Below are positions 10,334 to 34,090 of a stretch of DNA of 64,000 nucleotides, in pieces; position 1 is the stretch's first letter; every line of letters begins with the position of its first letter. The translations under genes and the position numbers were made by a program. A model generated the notes under the pieces. The model saw nothing but the letters and a program-made list of their open reading frames with translations. It ran no database searches and had not been told where the DNA came from. This DNA comes from Daphnia carinata (lineage: Eukaryota; Arthropoda; Branchiopoda; Diplostraca; Daphniidae). Where the stretch lies: assembly GCF_022539665.2 (NCBI RefSeq), contig NC_081333.1:12460971-12524970 (forward strand), in the 5' to 3' direction.

Positions 10334-11395
10334 AATGAGATTTTTGAATTCTGTAAACCATTCGAAACTGTTGATAGAGTGGTGCCCGTTGTTTATCCGG
10401 AATATGGAAGAACTACCAATGGCTATTCACCGAAAAAAGATTGCGAACGAGTCGTTTAACCTGAATGATCCTTTTCCCATCCTAAGGTGGAATTTTCATT
10501 TCAGGTAAACAGCTCGACCAGTCCACTTCGGTGCAACAATGTAGCCAACCAATTAATGGTTGGCTAAGCCCGTTTCCGGTTAACAATGCGGCGCCCATCA
10601 CTTTTCCGGAATATGGAAATATTACCGGTGTCAGTTTTTGGAAAAACGATTACGACGGAGTCGCTTAACTCGATAATTACACGGGGTCCCGTCTGCGTTT
10701 GCTGAACAGCATCGACAGAAGTCATGAATGAACCGTGAGTAATGTATTAAAAAACATTTCGAACGTTATACAGTAACCGTAAGGTTTTGTTCAAAATTTT
10801 GTAATATTCAACTCCAATGTCGAAATAAAAGGTTTTGTCCTTAAATATTCATTTCTGCGTACAATGTGGTTTATTCAATCAATTCAGCGTAAATTTAAAT
10901 ATTTTTAATTAACTTACATTTTTAGATTTATTTGTAGACGTACGTATACTTTCAGAAGCATTCATACTTTTCGAAATTTAATTCCTCGTTTTCAAATCAC
11001 GACGCTAGATGGCGATTGCGCTGTCATTTTTTGACGTCTGTATATAGCCTGACAACACACATGTGTGAAGGCCCGTTGCTTTTGTGAGATACACTGTTTA
11101 TGAAACAGTTGATCAGCACTGGTCGTTTGGTATATATTTACCAAATTTTTGGCAGAACTGTAACGCAATTTGGTAACGCTATAGTTTTTAAACCCGTTGT
11201 GTCGAGATCAGGAAAATTCTTCAAAATAGCGTCAGATTTTCGTCATATTACGACCAGGTAAGTTCATTAACATTTGAGTTCTATAGCTGGAGTATACTGC
11301 ATAAACTTTCGGGTCTTACGTTAGTCTATAATACGATTCCCTATCTCAGAAGCTTTTCTAGCTATTAATCATGTTTGAACAAAATTTTAGGAAAC
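10334..11395. other. Spacer with repeated motifs and a hairpin; 5' region of CEP164 at the right end
   Basis: A segment of about 70 bp occurs twice (about 10395-10466 and 10604-10674), each copy starting TCCGGAATATGGAA and containing GA(A)CGAGTCG or GACGGAGTCG. A related start (TTTTCCGAAAT) forms the end of the preceding gene. A hairpin at 10542-10566 has 10-bp arms TAGCCAACCA/TGGTTGGCTA and a 5-base loop. Near 11258 there is a GTAAGT donor, and a TTTTAG acceptor ends at 11390. These fit a 5' UTR intron of CEP164. Confidence 0.5.
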
Positions 11396-11434
11396 ATGAA
11401 GATTTTCTGTAAAAGCAGCCATCAAAAAATATGA
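11396..11434 (+). promoter_or_regulatory. Upstream ORF whose stop overlaps the CEP164 start codon
   Basis: An ATG at 11396 opens a 12-codon frame ending in TGA at 11432-11434. The main CEP164 ATG is 11431-11433, so the two overlap as ATGA. The uORF begins 5 bases after the predicted 5' UTR acceptor at 11390. This geometry is typical of termination-reinitiation or of translational damping of the main frame. Confidence 0.5.
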
Positions 11435-14400
11435 ACGATAAACCCAAACCATTTAAAAGAGTCATCGTCTATGAAGAATTTGTTGATGAGTCCACTGACG
11501 TTTCAGATGATGGTATAGTTCTACATAAATTTAATTACTCTTGACTTTGTGTTACCTGTTACCTTCTCAAACCACATATTTTTACAAGAATTCTCTCTAC
11601 TCTTCTTCCCAAACAAAATTGAAGAGTAGTTGGTTTTTATTAGTATAATTGCAGTGTTAGATCACAGAGTCATAGCACATAATTGTATTTCAAAAGAGCA
11701 CGTTTTTGTGTTGCACATGCTTTGGAATCGCACCAAAGCATACTTTTAGAAAACATTTAAGCTGACGGATACCTTAAAATTTTAGTCAAGTCTGCAAAAA
11801 GAAAATGCTTAGTTACTGATATGCCAAAATGCATATAATGTTTACATTGTTGACGACTAAACGGCTTTCAATTAACGTTTCGCCAGAAGCCGTCTGTAAT
11901 TCCTCATAAATTGAAAGCGCGATTTAAAAAAAAACTTATTGTGAAAGTAACTATAGATTCAAGGCTGCAGCGTAGCTCTGCCTCGGCTCAACGAAAAAGA
12001 TTATTATGCCTCTATTTTATTAGTAGCTCGCAAGTCGCGTGACTAAATTGTATTTTTACATTTATAGTTAGACAGAACTATCCAAGTTAGCCATCCTTAC
12101 CCACTTCTCAGGTAGTACGAATGCATTTTCCATTCATTCGCATCCTTCGCCAGGGAGAAGCTTCCGCTCACGCGCCCGCCGCGTGCCGTATGCGTTTATG
12201 GCTAGGGCATGTTGTCAATTCGTTAGGCTCATCGGCAGTTACAAACTGTCGAATTGCCTCCCTTATTTTCTTTAATCAGGTGTTAGCAGACATCTCCTAG
12301 AAGCATAAGATTTTGTGTTAAATACGTTTCTTTTTTGCTGTAACCTAGTGATGGTTTAAGTTGTGCAGCTGCAAATTCGTTTCCTCATGTTGTGATCAAC
12401 CAAATATAATTTTTACAATATCAGAAAAGCAGAGGGTTGATGTTGGTCACGCCATGCTAATCCTGACCGTCCTACGCTGGCAGTTGCAAAGTGTTAATCC
12501 AAACTTGCGTGCTATTCACTCGTTTAACCCTATTTTTATGCTAACGTCGATGTTTCCCAGACTCAGAAGGTCAGACTTGCATTTAAAAAAGGGAAAGCTT
12601 TTCCCATGGTTGGCGGTGATGATTGATGAGCAGACTGGATCGTTAATGAGGATTGGGGCAGACAGAAGAGGGAACAGTACGAGATAGCGTACTTTTTTGG
12701 ATGGGACAAGCGGTAACGGTAGAGCAAAAGATGGGGGGGGATGAGCGTGCCACACTGTCAGCAATGGGGCCTAGACGTGGTTGTACCGGTGCTGATAAGC
12801 ACCGGATGTGAAGTCACGTGGCCTCCTGTGCGATTCGCGTGCATCACCTCGTTTCGGGTTACGGACCGTTATTATTCCCAAAGCAAACCGTGCTTTTGTT
12901 TGTACGTCGCTTTAAAAAAAAATGTAGTTACATTTAAAAAAAACTAAGGTTAGGTGCGTTTGTACAATTGATTAATTTCTTCCATGCTTGCAGATATTCG
13001 GGAATACGGCCAACGTTTAGGAATTGACCTCACAGCTAACCCGACATTAACAAATTTGGTGAGGGATTGGATCTTACAACCTCTCCCTCGCTATTGGTTC
13101 CCATGGTAATTAAATTAGTTATTATTTTTTATTGAATTTTGGTTAATTTTATGGATTTACATTTTTATTCGGTAGTCTTGACACTCGAACGGGCCAGTGG
13201 TTTTATTCAAATGCTCTGAACGGTCAGTCCATTTGGCATCATCCTCTTGAGGACATCCACAGGAATTTGGCTAAAGAATATTTATCCTTCCAGACAATTA
13301 GAGGTACAGTAGGTTTCGAATCTAGTTTCGAAGCTCGTTGATTGATCAACGAAAGAAATTTTAGGTAATAATAAATACACTTACTTAACAGAAAGGGAGA
13401 ACCCAGAAGGAGAGTCATCGGAACAATCCATGGAAAGTGGTCTGAGCACAAAGGGATTTGGGGGCCTCTCATCTTCCACTATGGGAGGCATCACACCCAT
13501 CAAAACGCCACTTCCACGAACACTGGTAATTCTCATTAAACGTCGATGTAAAAACATGCATTGTGTTCACGCTTTCTTTTTATCAGGCACCATTGAAAAG
13601 GATTCCAAAAATTGAGTCAACAACAAATGTTCTGACAACGTCTCCAAATCCTTTGCCTCCCTTTTGTGATCCAACTTCACCTCATTCGCACAGCGAACAA
13701 GTCCGACAGGTGTCGTTTTCTACGTTCAAATCGAGCGATATCATATCTTCACTTTTACCTGGAGACCTCCTTTTTGAAAATCGTGATCGTCCAACCACGG
13801 TAGTGGCGCCTTTTAATCATTCCATTCTGCCCGTTTCAACGGCAGGAAGCCTTCATAGTAAATTAATGGGTTCGAAAGATGATGAACTAACCCAGCAAAT
13901 GAAACAAGTCACAGTTTACCCTACTTCCGCAAGTAGAAACTTGAATCCTTTAACGACTGATAAAAGTATCGTTAAAGAGCTGTCGATTTCCGTCTCTAAG
14001 TGTCAATTGGAACCGGTAGCTCAGCAATCGAAGCCACGAACAAGTTTTACTGAACGCCTAGCTGCAAAAAAAGCGTCTCAAAAGCTCAAAAGCAACGAAT
14101 CGTCAGAATCTTGCCTGTCGAATGCGAACAAAATGGATCGCACAAGTGCAATGAATTCAGAGAAGAGGCACGTCCATTTTGATTTAGAACCAAATCACTA
14201 CCATCAGTATACCCCGGAATGTTCTGAAGAAAACAAGGCGACCGAAAGGTCAGAATCCTCAAGCTCGGAAGACATTCTAGACTTGGTAGGTGATCCTGAA
14301 TATTTGAAACCGTTAACCGATGTTCAGTGCTACCCGACAGCGTACGAAGAGAAAAGATGGGAGGTGTCATTCACCTCATTTGGATTGGCTTCTCCAAACA

Positions 14401-16594
14401 TTTCACCAGTGAAAATTTCAACGGCATTTATTGACAATGAAGATTCTAATGAAATGGTGACGCGTTTCAATTCTGAATACTGCCCTAGTCCGTTGTCTGC
14501 CAGTGAAAAGAGTGACGACGCTGATGTGGTAGAAGACGAAACTACCATATGCCCTGACAATATGCAAAATGAAGCAAGTGAACAAGTCGAAAATTGTATC
14601 CCTGCATTGGAAACGAACCTTGAGTCTTGTATGGTGACTAATGTACTGCCAGAAATCGAAATCCATGTGCCAACGCGTCCTGACAATGCAGAAACGCTCT
14701 TGTCAACCATGCCATTTCAACCTGTACGAGAGGAAGTCAATGAAGAAAAGCGAAATCTGGATTTCACGTTTGCACAAGTTGATAAATCAAATACTTCTAT
14801 TGCAAATCATAATGGAAAAGAAGTAGAAAACATTGACATCCCGCCTCCCATTATTTCCCCGTTAAAAGTTGAACCTCAAGAAATCGATGATGTCCTATCC
14901 GTGAAATTGGCTTTGGAAAATGTTACCTCGAAATTAGTTGGAAGCATTACGCGTTCGGAATCACTAGAAGAATTAGTATTGGCAAATCAAGTAAACCCAG
15001 TGATCGTTCAAGACGTTCCTGTATGCCCGAGTCCTGTTCAATTTATCACGTGTGAAACAAAGTCGGTCGAATCGCAAAATCCTGTTGTCCAAATGGATAT
15101 TAATTTGAATTCCGAACAAGAAGCTAGTCAACTTGATTTGTTATTACCTCCGACATCTTTCAGTGAGATTCCGCAAAGCGTGACACAAACGGAAGAGGTA
15201 GTTGCAGATTCCTCTGTCAAATGTAACGCATCAGATTCACGAATCGCTTATGAGAAGACTCAATCTCTAGAAGACTGGCAAACGATAAAAAAAGAAATGG
15301 AATCAAAATTAGAAAACGAGAAGAAAAGACTAGAAAGTTGGTTCGCTAGTGAAATTGCTCAAATTAAGAAACAATTCGAAAATCAGCTGGCAAGCGAACG
15401 GGAGAGAACAGAAAATTTGAGCAAACTGGTCGAAAATGCCAAGTCTGAAAAAGAACAATTAGCCAAACGTGAAATAGTTCGTCTAGAAGAGACTCTAGCA
15501 CATTTGGTAGAGGAGAAAACCCGTCAAGTTCAGACACAAGTCAACAATGAAGTATCGCAGTGTAATAGCTCTGTTTTACATCGGACCGTCGCCCGTCAAG
15601 ATGCCAATGTGCAAACAGAGGAGCCGCCCATTCTGGTCAGTAGCCTTCCAATGGAACAAATGGTGCCTTTGTTGAAGGTTGACAAAATTGAAACAACTGA
15701 ATCGAATCCTTCAAAAAACGAAACGTATTCTCGCTGGGAAAGTCGAGACTCACCAAGACGAGACTCGCGAATCCATTGCCAGTGCGACAACCTGCAGAAA
15801 CAGGTGGCACGCGTGGAAAGAGAAATGCAACTGCTGAAGCAAAAGAATTTGTCGTTCCAAAAAAATGTGCCAACCAGGAAAAAGAGCACACCTGTCAAGG
15901 CTCAAAGAGAGCCCTGGTGGTTGGACACTGACGAATCGGCAACATCGACCACTTCTTCCGTCTCCGATTGGAGACACTCTAGAGGCAGAAGCCAGTCGAT
16001 GACAAACCTGAACGCAAGCAGAGACAGTTTAGCCGGAAAAAAGTCAACGCCCATTCAACGAGCACGTGAGGGACTTACTAAGAGTCAAACGCCCAGGAGA
16101 GCGGTAAACACAATTTCTCGAATATGAGTTTTATTTCGTTATTTCTTACTATCGTTAATCTTAATTTCGGTCATGAAATATAGTGGATGGAAGATTTATC
16201 GACCGACCAATCTTCGGTTGATACACCTACATCAGGAATCAGCAGTGCAATTTCCACCGGAGAGTGGGACACAGTTCTAAGTTCCATACAAAAAATTAGT
16301 GGCGACCTGCAGGAAGTGTGGTCTCATATTGGACCTCGACCAAGACCGCTATCCTACCTTTCCTACCAAAGTAAGTTCTAATGTTACCTCATTCTTTTGC
16401 TGTCACACAAACCTAATTAACTACGAATTTTTGGATATTCAGGTCCACTATGGATGCCTTCATCCCAGTCGCTCATGACTAACGATCGCGTGCCTCTACA
16501 TTGGTCTTTTAGCGGATCGACAGCCGAGCGTACGCAAGCGCTGAGGCTCTGGTTACAACAAAACAAAACGCAGCATTCCAAATCTTTCCTCTGA
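11431..16594 (+). CDS. CEP164: CEP164, centrosomal/ciliary distal appendage protein
   Basis: Exons are 11431-11512, 12994-13105, 13176-13303, 13392-13525, 13587-16103, 16184-16370 and 16443-16594. All are bounded by GT-AG with consistent phases, giving 1103 residues. CEP164 sits on distal appendages of the mother centriole and recruits TTBK2 and vesicles to start cilium assembly. The N terminus follows the family pattern: an acidic start (VYEEFVDESTDVS), the I-R-E-Y-G-x-x-L-G-I-D block at 29-39, then a WW domain at about 57-90 with W62, W85 and P88 and the core GQWFYSNALNGQSIW. A long low-complexity middle is followed by coiled coil at about 707-805 and a second at about 880-905, then an Arg/Ser-rich segment. 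The protein is shorter than human CEP164 (about 1460 aa). A 2517-bp exon carries most of it. The Met1 choice rests on the family N terminus and correct splicing into exon 2. Confidence 0.93.
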
Positions 16595-16848
16595 CAGCCA
16601 AAAAACAGTATTAGCCGTCCAAACTTACCTAGGTTTCCTTTTTGTTGATAACCTTTTTATTATCAAAGTCAAATGTATAATCAGTTTTGTATGGGAATGA
16701 AACGGTCTGAATGGGACATATTTACCATTATTAATAATTGTGTCGTTTGAGGTGCCGTTCTGCTTTACCCCGACAGGAAAAAAGGATTAAAGACCGTGCC
16801 TTTGTCTGGATTTCTACAGCTTTTCGAAAAGGGAAGTGCTGAAAATGT

Positions 16849-16854
16849 AATAAA
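16849..16854 (+). terminator. Candidate polyadenylation signal for CEP164
   Basis: AATAAA lies 255 bp after the CEP164 stop codon. It is the first clear match downstream; cleavage would fall around 16870. No transcript evidence is available. Confidence 0.35.
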
Positions 16855-19800
16855 GACCGGATATAACTCGGCGAGTAGGACGAGTTCAGGTTTCAACGAA
16901 CTTACGATAAAGGTGGGAAACAATTCTGACCTTTGTATGTTGCTTCGATTTTGTTTATAGCCAAATCTAACACTGTGTGAACGCTGAAATCTGATACGCA
17001 GAGCTAGTTTGTATTGAAAAATTGTTTTTTTTTTTTTCTATTCCTATTCTGATTCTTTCTCTCCCCCTCGATGGGGGGATGTTTCCTACAGGGGTTTTGG
17101 GTGGGGTGATCACAAAATAGAGAACAGGAAAATGTCGTTACTCTTCTACTCAGCGACCCCTGTCTAACCAACGCGGACCTCCCCTGTGGTTCGTATTTTA
17201 CGTAGGTGACTGGGTTGAATACCCAATGAAGTTGAAAGTTATCGCTGCGAGATCAGAATAACAGAGTGTCCGCTAACTTGTGTTACTAAGAATACGCGGT
17301 GGTGCGCTGGAGTAAATGCGACAATGCTATTGTCCTTTGAAAGCTAGCCTTACTCAATTCCCATCATAGGACAGGATTCCTTCAAATCAGTAAGTTTTCT
17401 GATGCGTTTGGTACGTGTGATTAAGTTAGATCGCATATGTTTGGCTCAAGTGTCATAAATGATGCAATTCATATTTTCGTCTGTAGCCGTTTTGTTTAGG
17501 TCCGTGAACTGTTTGCTGGTGCTATGTTCAACGTGAAACTGTCGTGACCAACGATTAGAGCAAGAACACGGATGATAGCGCACAGAACAAAAAAAATTTA
17601 GTTTTATATACGCCGCCCAAAGATCAACGTCCACAGTCCAATGACCAAATTATGCGGCTTGATGAAACTGGGGTAGGAGACTGGATGGGAAAGACTTGCT
17701 TCGACGATTCTAGCTTTCCTGTTTTCACGATCCGAATTTGATTGGACGTATTCTAACTAGCAATTGGGCGCAATATGCGGCTACAAGAATCGAATTGCAC
17801 GCAAAGTTAGGTACTTCCTCACCAAAGTCCATCGTCAGAACGATGTTTTTATGTTCTGCTTTCATTGGATGTTGCTTAAACAAACTCGTGAAAAGTTGTG
17901 TGAATCTCGTAAAGCTTTCCCGTGCTTTTCTGTTAAAAAGCAGCGATGGTGACGCAGGAGATTTAAAGCGTGATCTATAGCCGCGCCATAGGCTCCTATA
18001 GTCGAGCAAAGCACCCATAGGTCATAAGTATGTAGAATTACATACGCTGCGTGATCTTCTTTCTGTGGGGAGTGGCTCTCGGGTGGGCGTTGTCCGCGAA
18101 GTTCATGTGCGGCTAGCAAAAGAGAAGCAACAGTGACTGCCCTACACCATCCCTGTGGGAGCTTTTGAATTGAATTATACATTAACGGCTATTCTTTTCC
18201 CTTATCTCCATCCGCTCGCATATAGACTTTGCCATTTAAACATATGGCCGTTGTTAGTTAATGTTTTCAGAATGTTTGATTTACCTCAACCAGTGAACGT
18301 TGATTAATGTCAAACGTCAACTGCGAATTTGAGCAGTTGTTTTCCCAAATCCCCCCCAAAACTTTAGCTTCATTTGTCGGCAGTCAAGCTTTCTCAAACA
18401 TGAATAATTATGAAATTCAAAGGACCTTTGGCACGGAGAGATTAATATGGCTAAACCAGAGGGTGGTATGGCGTAGCACAACAAGCGTTAAAAAATCTTA
18501 AAATCCATTATAAGAAATATGTTGATTATCGTCTTTCGTAATGGAAGCTGATGCAAGCCTTGGTATCAAACTCCATCCTAGGCTCCAAGTTGTCTAGCAT
18601 CTGTATGCGGAGGTCACCGCCTCTTGAAACTTATCAAATGCCGGCGAAGGTCATAGCATTCGTTCGTTGGATTGATATAAACTTGAGTAGCCTAATTTCT
18701 ACAAAGTTTAGATTGACGGAAATTTTTTCATCAGCATAATTCTTGACTTCTGAAAAACATTTTAAGTCATTACATGCGGGCAACGAGAAACCCTTTTAAG
18801 ATTTATTTCGTAAACTTGAATTTTTAAACTTTCGGTAATGATTGTGTCATCTTTCTAATCTTCTATACAGCCGATGTAAGGATTAAGGGTAAAACACAAA
18901 AGTTGTTTGAAATGATCGTTGATTTCTAAACGCACACAAACGTTCAAGAAAACAAGAACTGTTCGGCGTTGGATAAGAGAAAACTTTCGCCTCATAATGA
19001 TTTAAAAAGAAAAATGCATTTCTGTTTTCAAGAAGCGATTTCCAAAACTATTCACAATCTTACCTTGGAGGTACTACTAGCTTAAAGAGAAAGTTGCATA
19101 TGAAAAGTTTTCGAATAGGGGCCTCTTCATATTTAGCTCTCGCATCCCTTTTTCGATGAATTCTTTTATTTACGATCAGCGCATTGAGATGATGTTTTTG
19201 TTTAACCATCTCTGGTTACCAAATACCTAAAGAAAAGTTCACAGATGGGTACCTATGTATCCACCTCGCGCATGTTTTAAATGAAAAATAATGTCTTTAA
19301 AAAGAATAAATAAAGAAAAAAATGATACAAGAATGAAAAAATCTTGCCGGGTTTGGGTGCTGCTTTCTGGGGGGTAGGAAGAAACTGATGGTGAATCGAT
19401 AGTTGAGACTTTTAAGCCCTCCGACCATTGTGTCTGTTTCCTGTTTTTTTCTTTTTGCTCAGCGGAGGTCGGATAGTTTCCCAGGACATTGGTGGGTATA
19501 TTTTCAAAACCCCACAGACGGAGCTTCTTGCTTTAGAACCAAGCTGAATCTTGTCGCTGGTTTCCAAGTTTACTATTTGTGTATTATTAGCTTCGTTTTG
19601 AGCGTATTTGTTTCTTTTGAAGTAAAAAAATTTGATTGTCGATTCATTGGAGGTATGCTAGTGATCGAGGTGTAGTGAAGGAACTATCGATAGTCACGGT
19701 AAGGTAAATTTTCATGGGGTACTATGTTTTAGACGGCCAAATGCTTCCCCATTTCTCAATGGCCTCCCAAACAACGCCCCAAACGAATAGACTACTATAC

Positions 19801-20830
19801 ACCGATCCGCCAGGGGGCTCTGCTGGGTGGACATTGTTTAAGATACCCCTTGTAGGTAGGCAGGTTTTCGGCGCGTCAATAAAGCAGGCTATGGTCTTTC
19901 CTCTCGAAAAACGAAGCGGCCATCTTAGCATGGGCGGTCGACATCTTTGTAGAAATTGCCCTACCTGGTCAACGTTCACGCTCATATTTCACTGATTCTA
20001 ACTCGCTAATCTGCCTATAGATTGTTTCAACAAGCCGTCCCTTGTCAAGACTGTGAACAGAAAAGTCTACGTGAATTGTTCGTTGTTTAGTGCAAAGAGA
20101 TGGGAATCAGTCTCGCGTGAACGTTCGTGAGTGGCCGACAAAAATCAACCGTTTCTGCCAGTTCGGCCTAGCCCTCTCTCCTGCTTGTCAGGTTTATTTT
20201 CTTTTACGTTAAAATCCCGATTATTCACACTCAGGCCAAGGTTTAATAATGGTGACAATTGCCGTTCCATCCAGTGACAGATTGCAGCTTGCATTGTTGA
20301 TGGCTTTTGGGATGCTTCCATTGTTTTGTTAGGAAGCCATCAGCACTCTTCCATGGATAAATCAAATTTGGAAATATTTGGCCCTTACTTTCATTTAATG
20401 AACAAAGGAGCAAAAGTTGGCTGTGAGCAAAAACTGTTGTAGCTTGAATCATTCATAATGCTTAAATCCCGAGGTACTCTTTGCTTGAACAGCTGGGCCT
20501 TGTTTAAACAGCTAACAGGAGTGGTGTGCCAAAGAAAATATTTGATTATGTTGATCCTTACGCAACAGGAATGAAATGTTTTCCTCAATGATTTGATTTG
20601 TTAAATTTTACAATCTGTAGCATCATATGTCAAACTTGGCTTGCGATGACACATTTGGTTCATTAACGTTGATTGTGGAAAACTGAGCTTAATAGGATAC
20701 TAATGGTTCTCATTTATTTCTTTATTTTCAGGGAATATGTACCTTGTGACTGGATCTGCTCATTAGTGTAAATTAGTATCTGACATTTGGAAGCTGAAAA
20801 CCATTTTTACATTGCTGGTTCCGGTACAAC
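16855..20830. other. Intergenic and probable 5' region of the MARK gene
   Basis: No recognised exons. Open frames on both strands at 17725-18182 overlap each other and show no domain; frames at 19403-19995 are similar. Untranslated first exons and a promoter of the MARK gene probably lie here but cannot be placed. A TTTTCAG acceptor at about 20731 shortly before the first coding exon may end a 5' UTR intron. Confidence 0.5.
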
Positions 20831-31451
<10,621 letters not shown>

Positions 31452-33311
31452 CTACCAGTCGCCTCTGACAATTCCGATTCAGAGCACGATTGAAGAAAAA
31501 GAAGAAAAGAAAGAAAGAAAAAGACAAAAAAAAAGAAAAAAACAGAGTTTAAAAAATCTGAAAAAAGCAAACGGAAAGAGAGAGAGAAAAAAATGCAAAT
31601 ACTTGTACAACATTTTTATGAGGAGCGCGCGAGCTAGCTCTTTAATGGTGTCCAGTTTCCGAGTGAAAAATGATAAGCGCTCAGTTTTTTTTTTCTTCTT
31701 TTGTTTTTTTAAGCACCTTGATACGTTGAAAACCCTTTGGTTGGCATAATGGAAAGGGCTGGAATTGGTGCTTCTCAACTTAAGCTATACACCGGCCCCT
31801 CCCCACCCAACAAAACATCCCGAAAAACACTTTCTCTGTTTCTCTCTGTTTATTCTCTCCTTCCACCTGTCCGTCTCTTTTCTCTCACACACATCTTTTA
31901 TCTATATTAATTTCCTTGCCCTGCCAACATTTCCTCAGTCCTTTCTACAAGCTGTCATGTTTCCTCCAACTTGTTGCCCATGATTATGTCCACCATTGCA
32001 AATGACTTTGATTTTTTTTTTTTTGCCCCTCTTTTCGTGTATTCCCCTCCCCCCTTTATCATCTTATTGGGTTTCTCTACCCCAGGAACAAGCAAGCGTG
32101 TAGCTATAAATGTTCACCCAAATTCGTCCATCGCTAACCAACCGAGGCGCTACGAGCATGGCGCTCCAGATTGACACACACACACACACATCCACTCGCC
32201 AATCTAGTTCTCTTCCATCTTTCACCATTTTTTATTTTTTTCCCCCCCTCTTCAATATTTTTTCCGTCTATATAATCATATAGGATGGACTTGCATTGCT
32301 CTGGCAGTTGCATTGAATATTTTCCCTTTTCCTCATAATTTTTTTTTTTTATGTTTTTGTTTCTCTTCATTCTGAAATGTGTATAGCATATTGTGTGCGA
32401 ATGTAAGTGCGTATGCGAGACAAGAGAGAGAACGTGTGTAAGGGGGGGGGTTTAAAGGGCGCGCTGCTAGCTAATTATGGTGTAGATTCGGTATTCACTC
32501 TTATCACAATGTTCTTTTCTTTGTTCCTTTCGATTCCTCCTCCTCTCTTCCCTATTTTTCCTTGTTGTGTAGCTCACAGTGTGTAGTGAAATTGGACAAA
32601 TCCTAGGGTATCGGTAGTACCTCTACTTTTTTGTACTCTGGTCTGCTGATTAACCTACCGTTTTGTTTCACAACTTTCCCTGTCCCACTCGGATGTTTTT
32701 TTAAATGATTAATATTAATATCATTTATTATTATAATTTTTTCACCACCAATCCCGTCACTTCCTTCGTCGCCACATTATTTTCTGACCTGCTGCACCGT
32801 ATCTTTATGAGAAATGAGCTGTACGCGAATATTCCTCATCGTTGAATTCATCTTTAAAAATATCATCCCCTTTTCTCGGTTGATTATGTTTTTTTCTTTC
32901 TCTTCTTTCCTTGCTCCTCATTCCTTTGAACCGATGAAGAATTTTGAGCGACAGGAAGTCGTTTTCACTCTTAACGTTTGAGATCCGTTAACTCCTCAAC
33001 CTTATTCCTACACCTTGGCCCTACCCTTCCGAATTTTTTGCAAATAGTTTATATCACGTCCCCTGAAGGTTTTCTTCGTCGCTTTAACTGTTTGAAAAGG
33101 GATACAAAAAAATGAGGATGAGGGGAACATCCATTCCTGTGTGCACTTGCAAATTGTACATATGAAGGGTGAAATGAGTACGATTGTGTAACCCATGAAA
33201 AAGCCCCCTGCCAATTACAGTATCGTAGTTCTCACACTATCGTCTAAATAATAATTACGACCGTTCAACCGAGGAAAGTATTTTTGCAAATGATTCTTTT
33301 GTCGGAAGACG
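31452..33311. other. Convergent 3' regions of MARK and DRC8
   Basis: Probable MARK 3' UTR at the left end (A-rich 31492-31590), then T-rich low-complexity sequence, a (CA)n tract near 32173-32191 and a G run near 32440. No exon is recognised on either strand. Confidence 0.5.
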
Positions 33312-34090
33312 CTATTTCATCATGTATTTTGCATAGACGCTGTATTCAAAAGCGTCCGGTGGCAGGGTACGGTCCAAGTCTGACGGGCATCGCAGTGCTT
33401 TGATTGCTGTCCACATTTCTTCCATTTCGTCGGAAGAAAATGGCTCCCCGCTGCCCGTCAACGAAGATTCGAGTTCTTTTCGGGTTAAAAACCCTAAAAA
33501 GACAGTATCTTTATACAAAGTTGTTTTTCATGGCGTGGCACACTACTATGCCACGAGACCGCCTAAAATGGGGAAAACCAATGTTAATCCCACCTTTCCT
33601 TTCAGAATCCAATGTTTGGAAAGCGCGCAGAATCAAATCTTCGGTGGCTGATTGGAACCTTGACAGACAATCTTACGATCAGTTTGTTATCTCTGGCCAA
33701 TAGGTAATCGTACAATTTCTTGCATAAGTAGTTACCTTTTTTGTTGCAACACACTACTCACTGTAGGCACGAACTTTTGAAGAGTTACAAACTGAGTTGT
33801 TCCATCCTCTTCCATGGCCGTCACTAAATGCTGCAATTCCGACTCGGAAGGACAACATCCTTTTGCAAAAGAATAATGAAGAAGACGGAGATAGAATGAA
33901 AGAAGATTTACTTACCCAACGAGCGAATGATGGTCCCAACTTCTCGCACGTCAACCGTTTCGTTATGGGCTTCGTCAAAGACCAAGAAAGCTTCGGTTGC
34001 TAATTTGTTAAAAGGACATTCCATGCTAGGCGTTGGCAACGGATGCTCGGCAGAATTGGCATCTCGCTTGCCTTGAAATTTGTTTGCCAT
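33312..34090 (-). CDS. EFCAB2: DRC8/EFCAB2, EF-hand subunit of the nexin-dynein regulatory complex
   Basis: Exons in transcript order are 34090-33916, 33859-33736, 33658-33594 and 33493-33312, all GT-AG with matching phases, giving 181 residues (human DRC8 is 162). DRC8 is a calmodulin-like component of the N-DRC that links outer doublets in motile axonemes. Diagnostic stretches are NETVDVREVGTIIRSLG near the N terminus, CCPSESELQHLV, FQSATEDLILRAFQTLDSER, GFLTRKELESSLTGSGEPFS and SSDEMEEMW. The EF-hand helices are conserved, but the calcium loops are incomplete (NETVDVREV, SERKGFLTRKEL), as in the family, so calcium binding is uncertain. The N-terminal 25 residues are not conserved. The gene converges on MARK and is divergent from the UGT gene 720 bp away. 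Confidence 0.92.

Noticed and set aside
14086-14710. Minus-strand frames of up to 126 codons inside CEP164
   Set aside because: They are shadows of the 2517-bp CEP164 exon.
17725-18182. Overlapping frames of up to 106 codons on both strands
   Set aside because: No recognisable domain, no consistent splice sites, and mutually overlapping frames.
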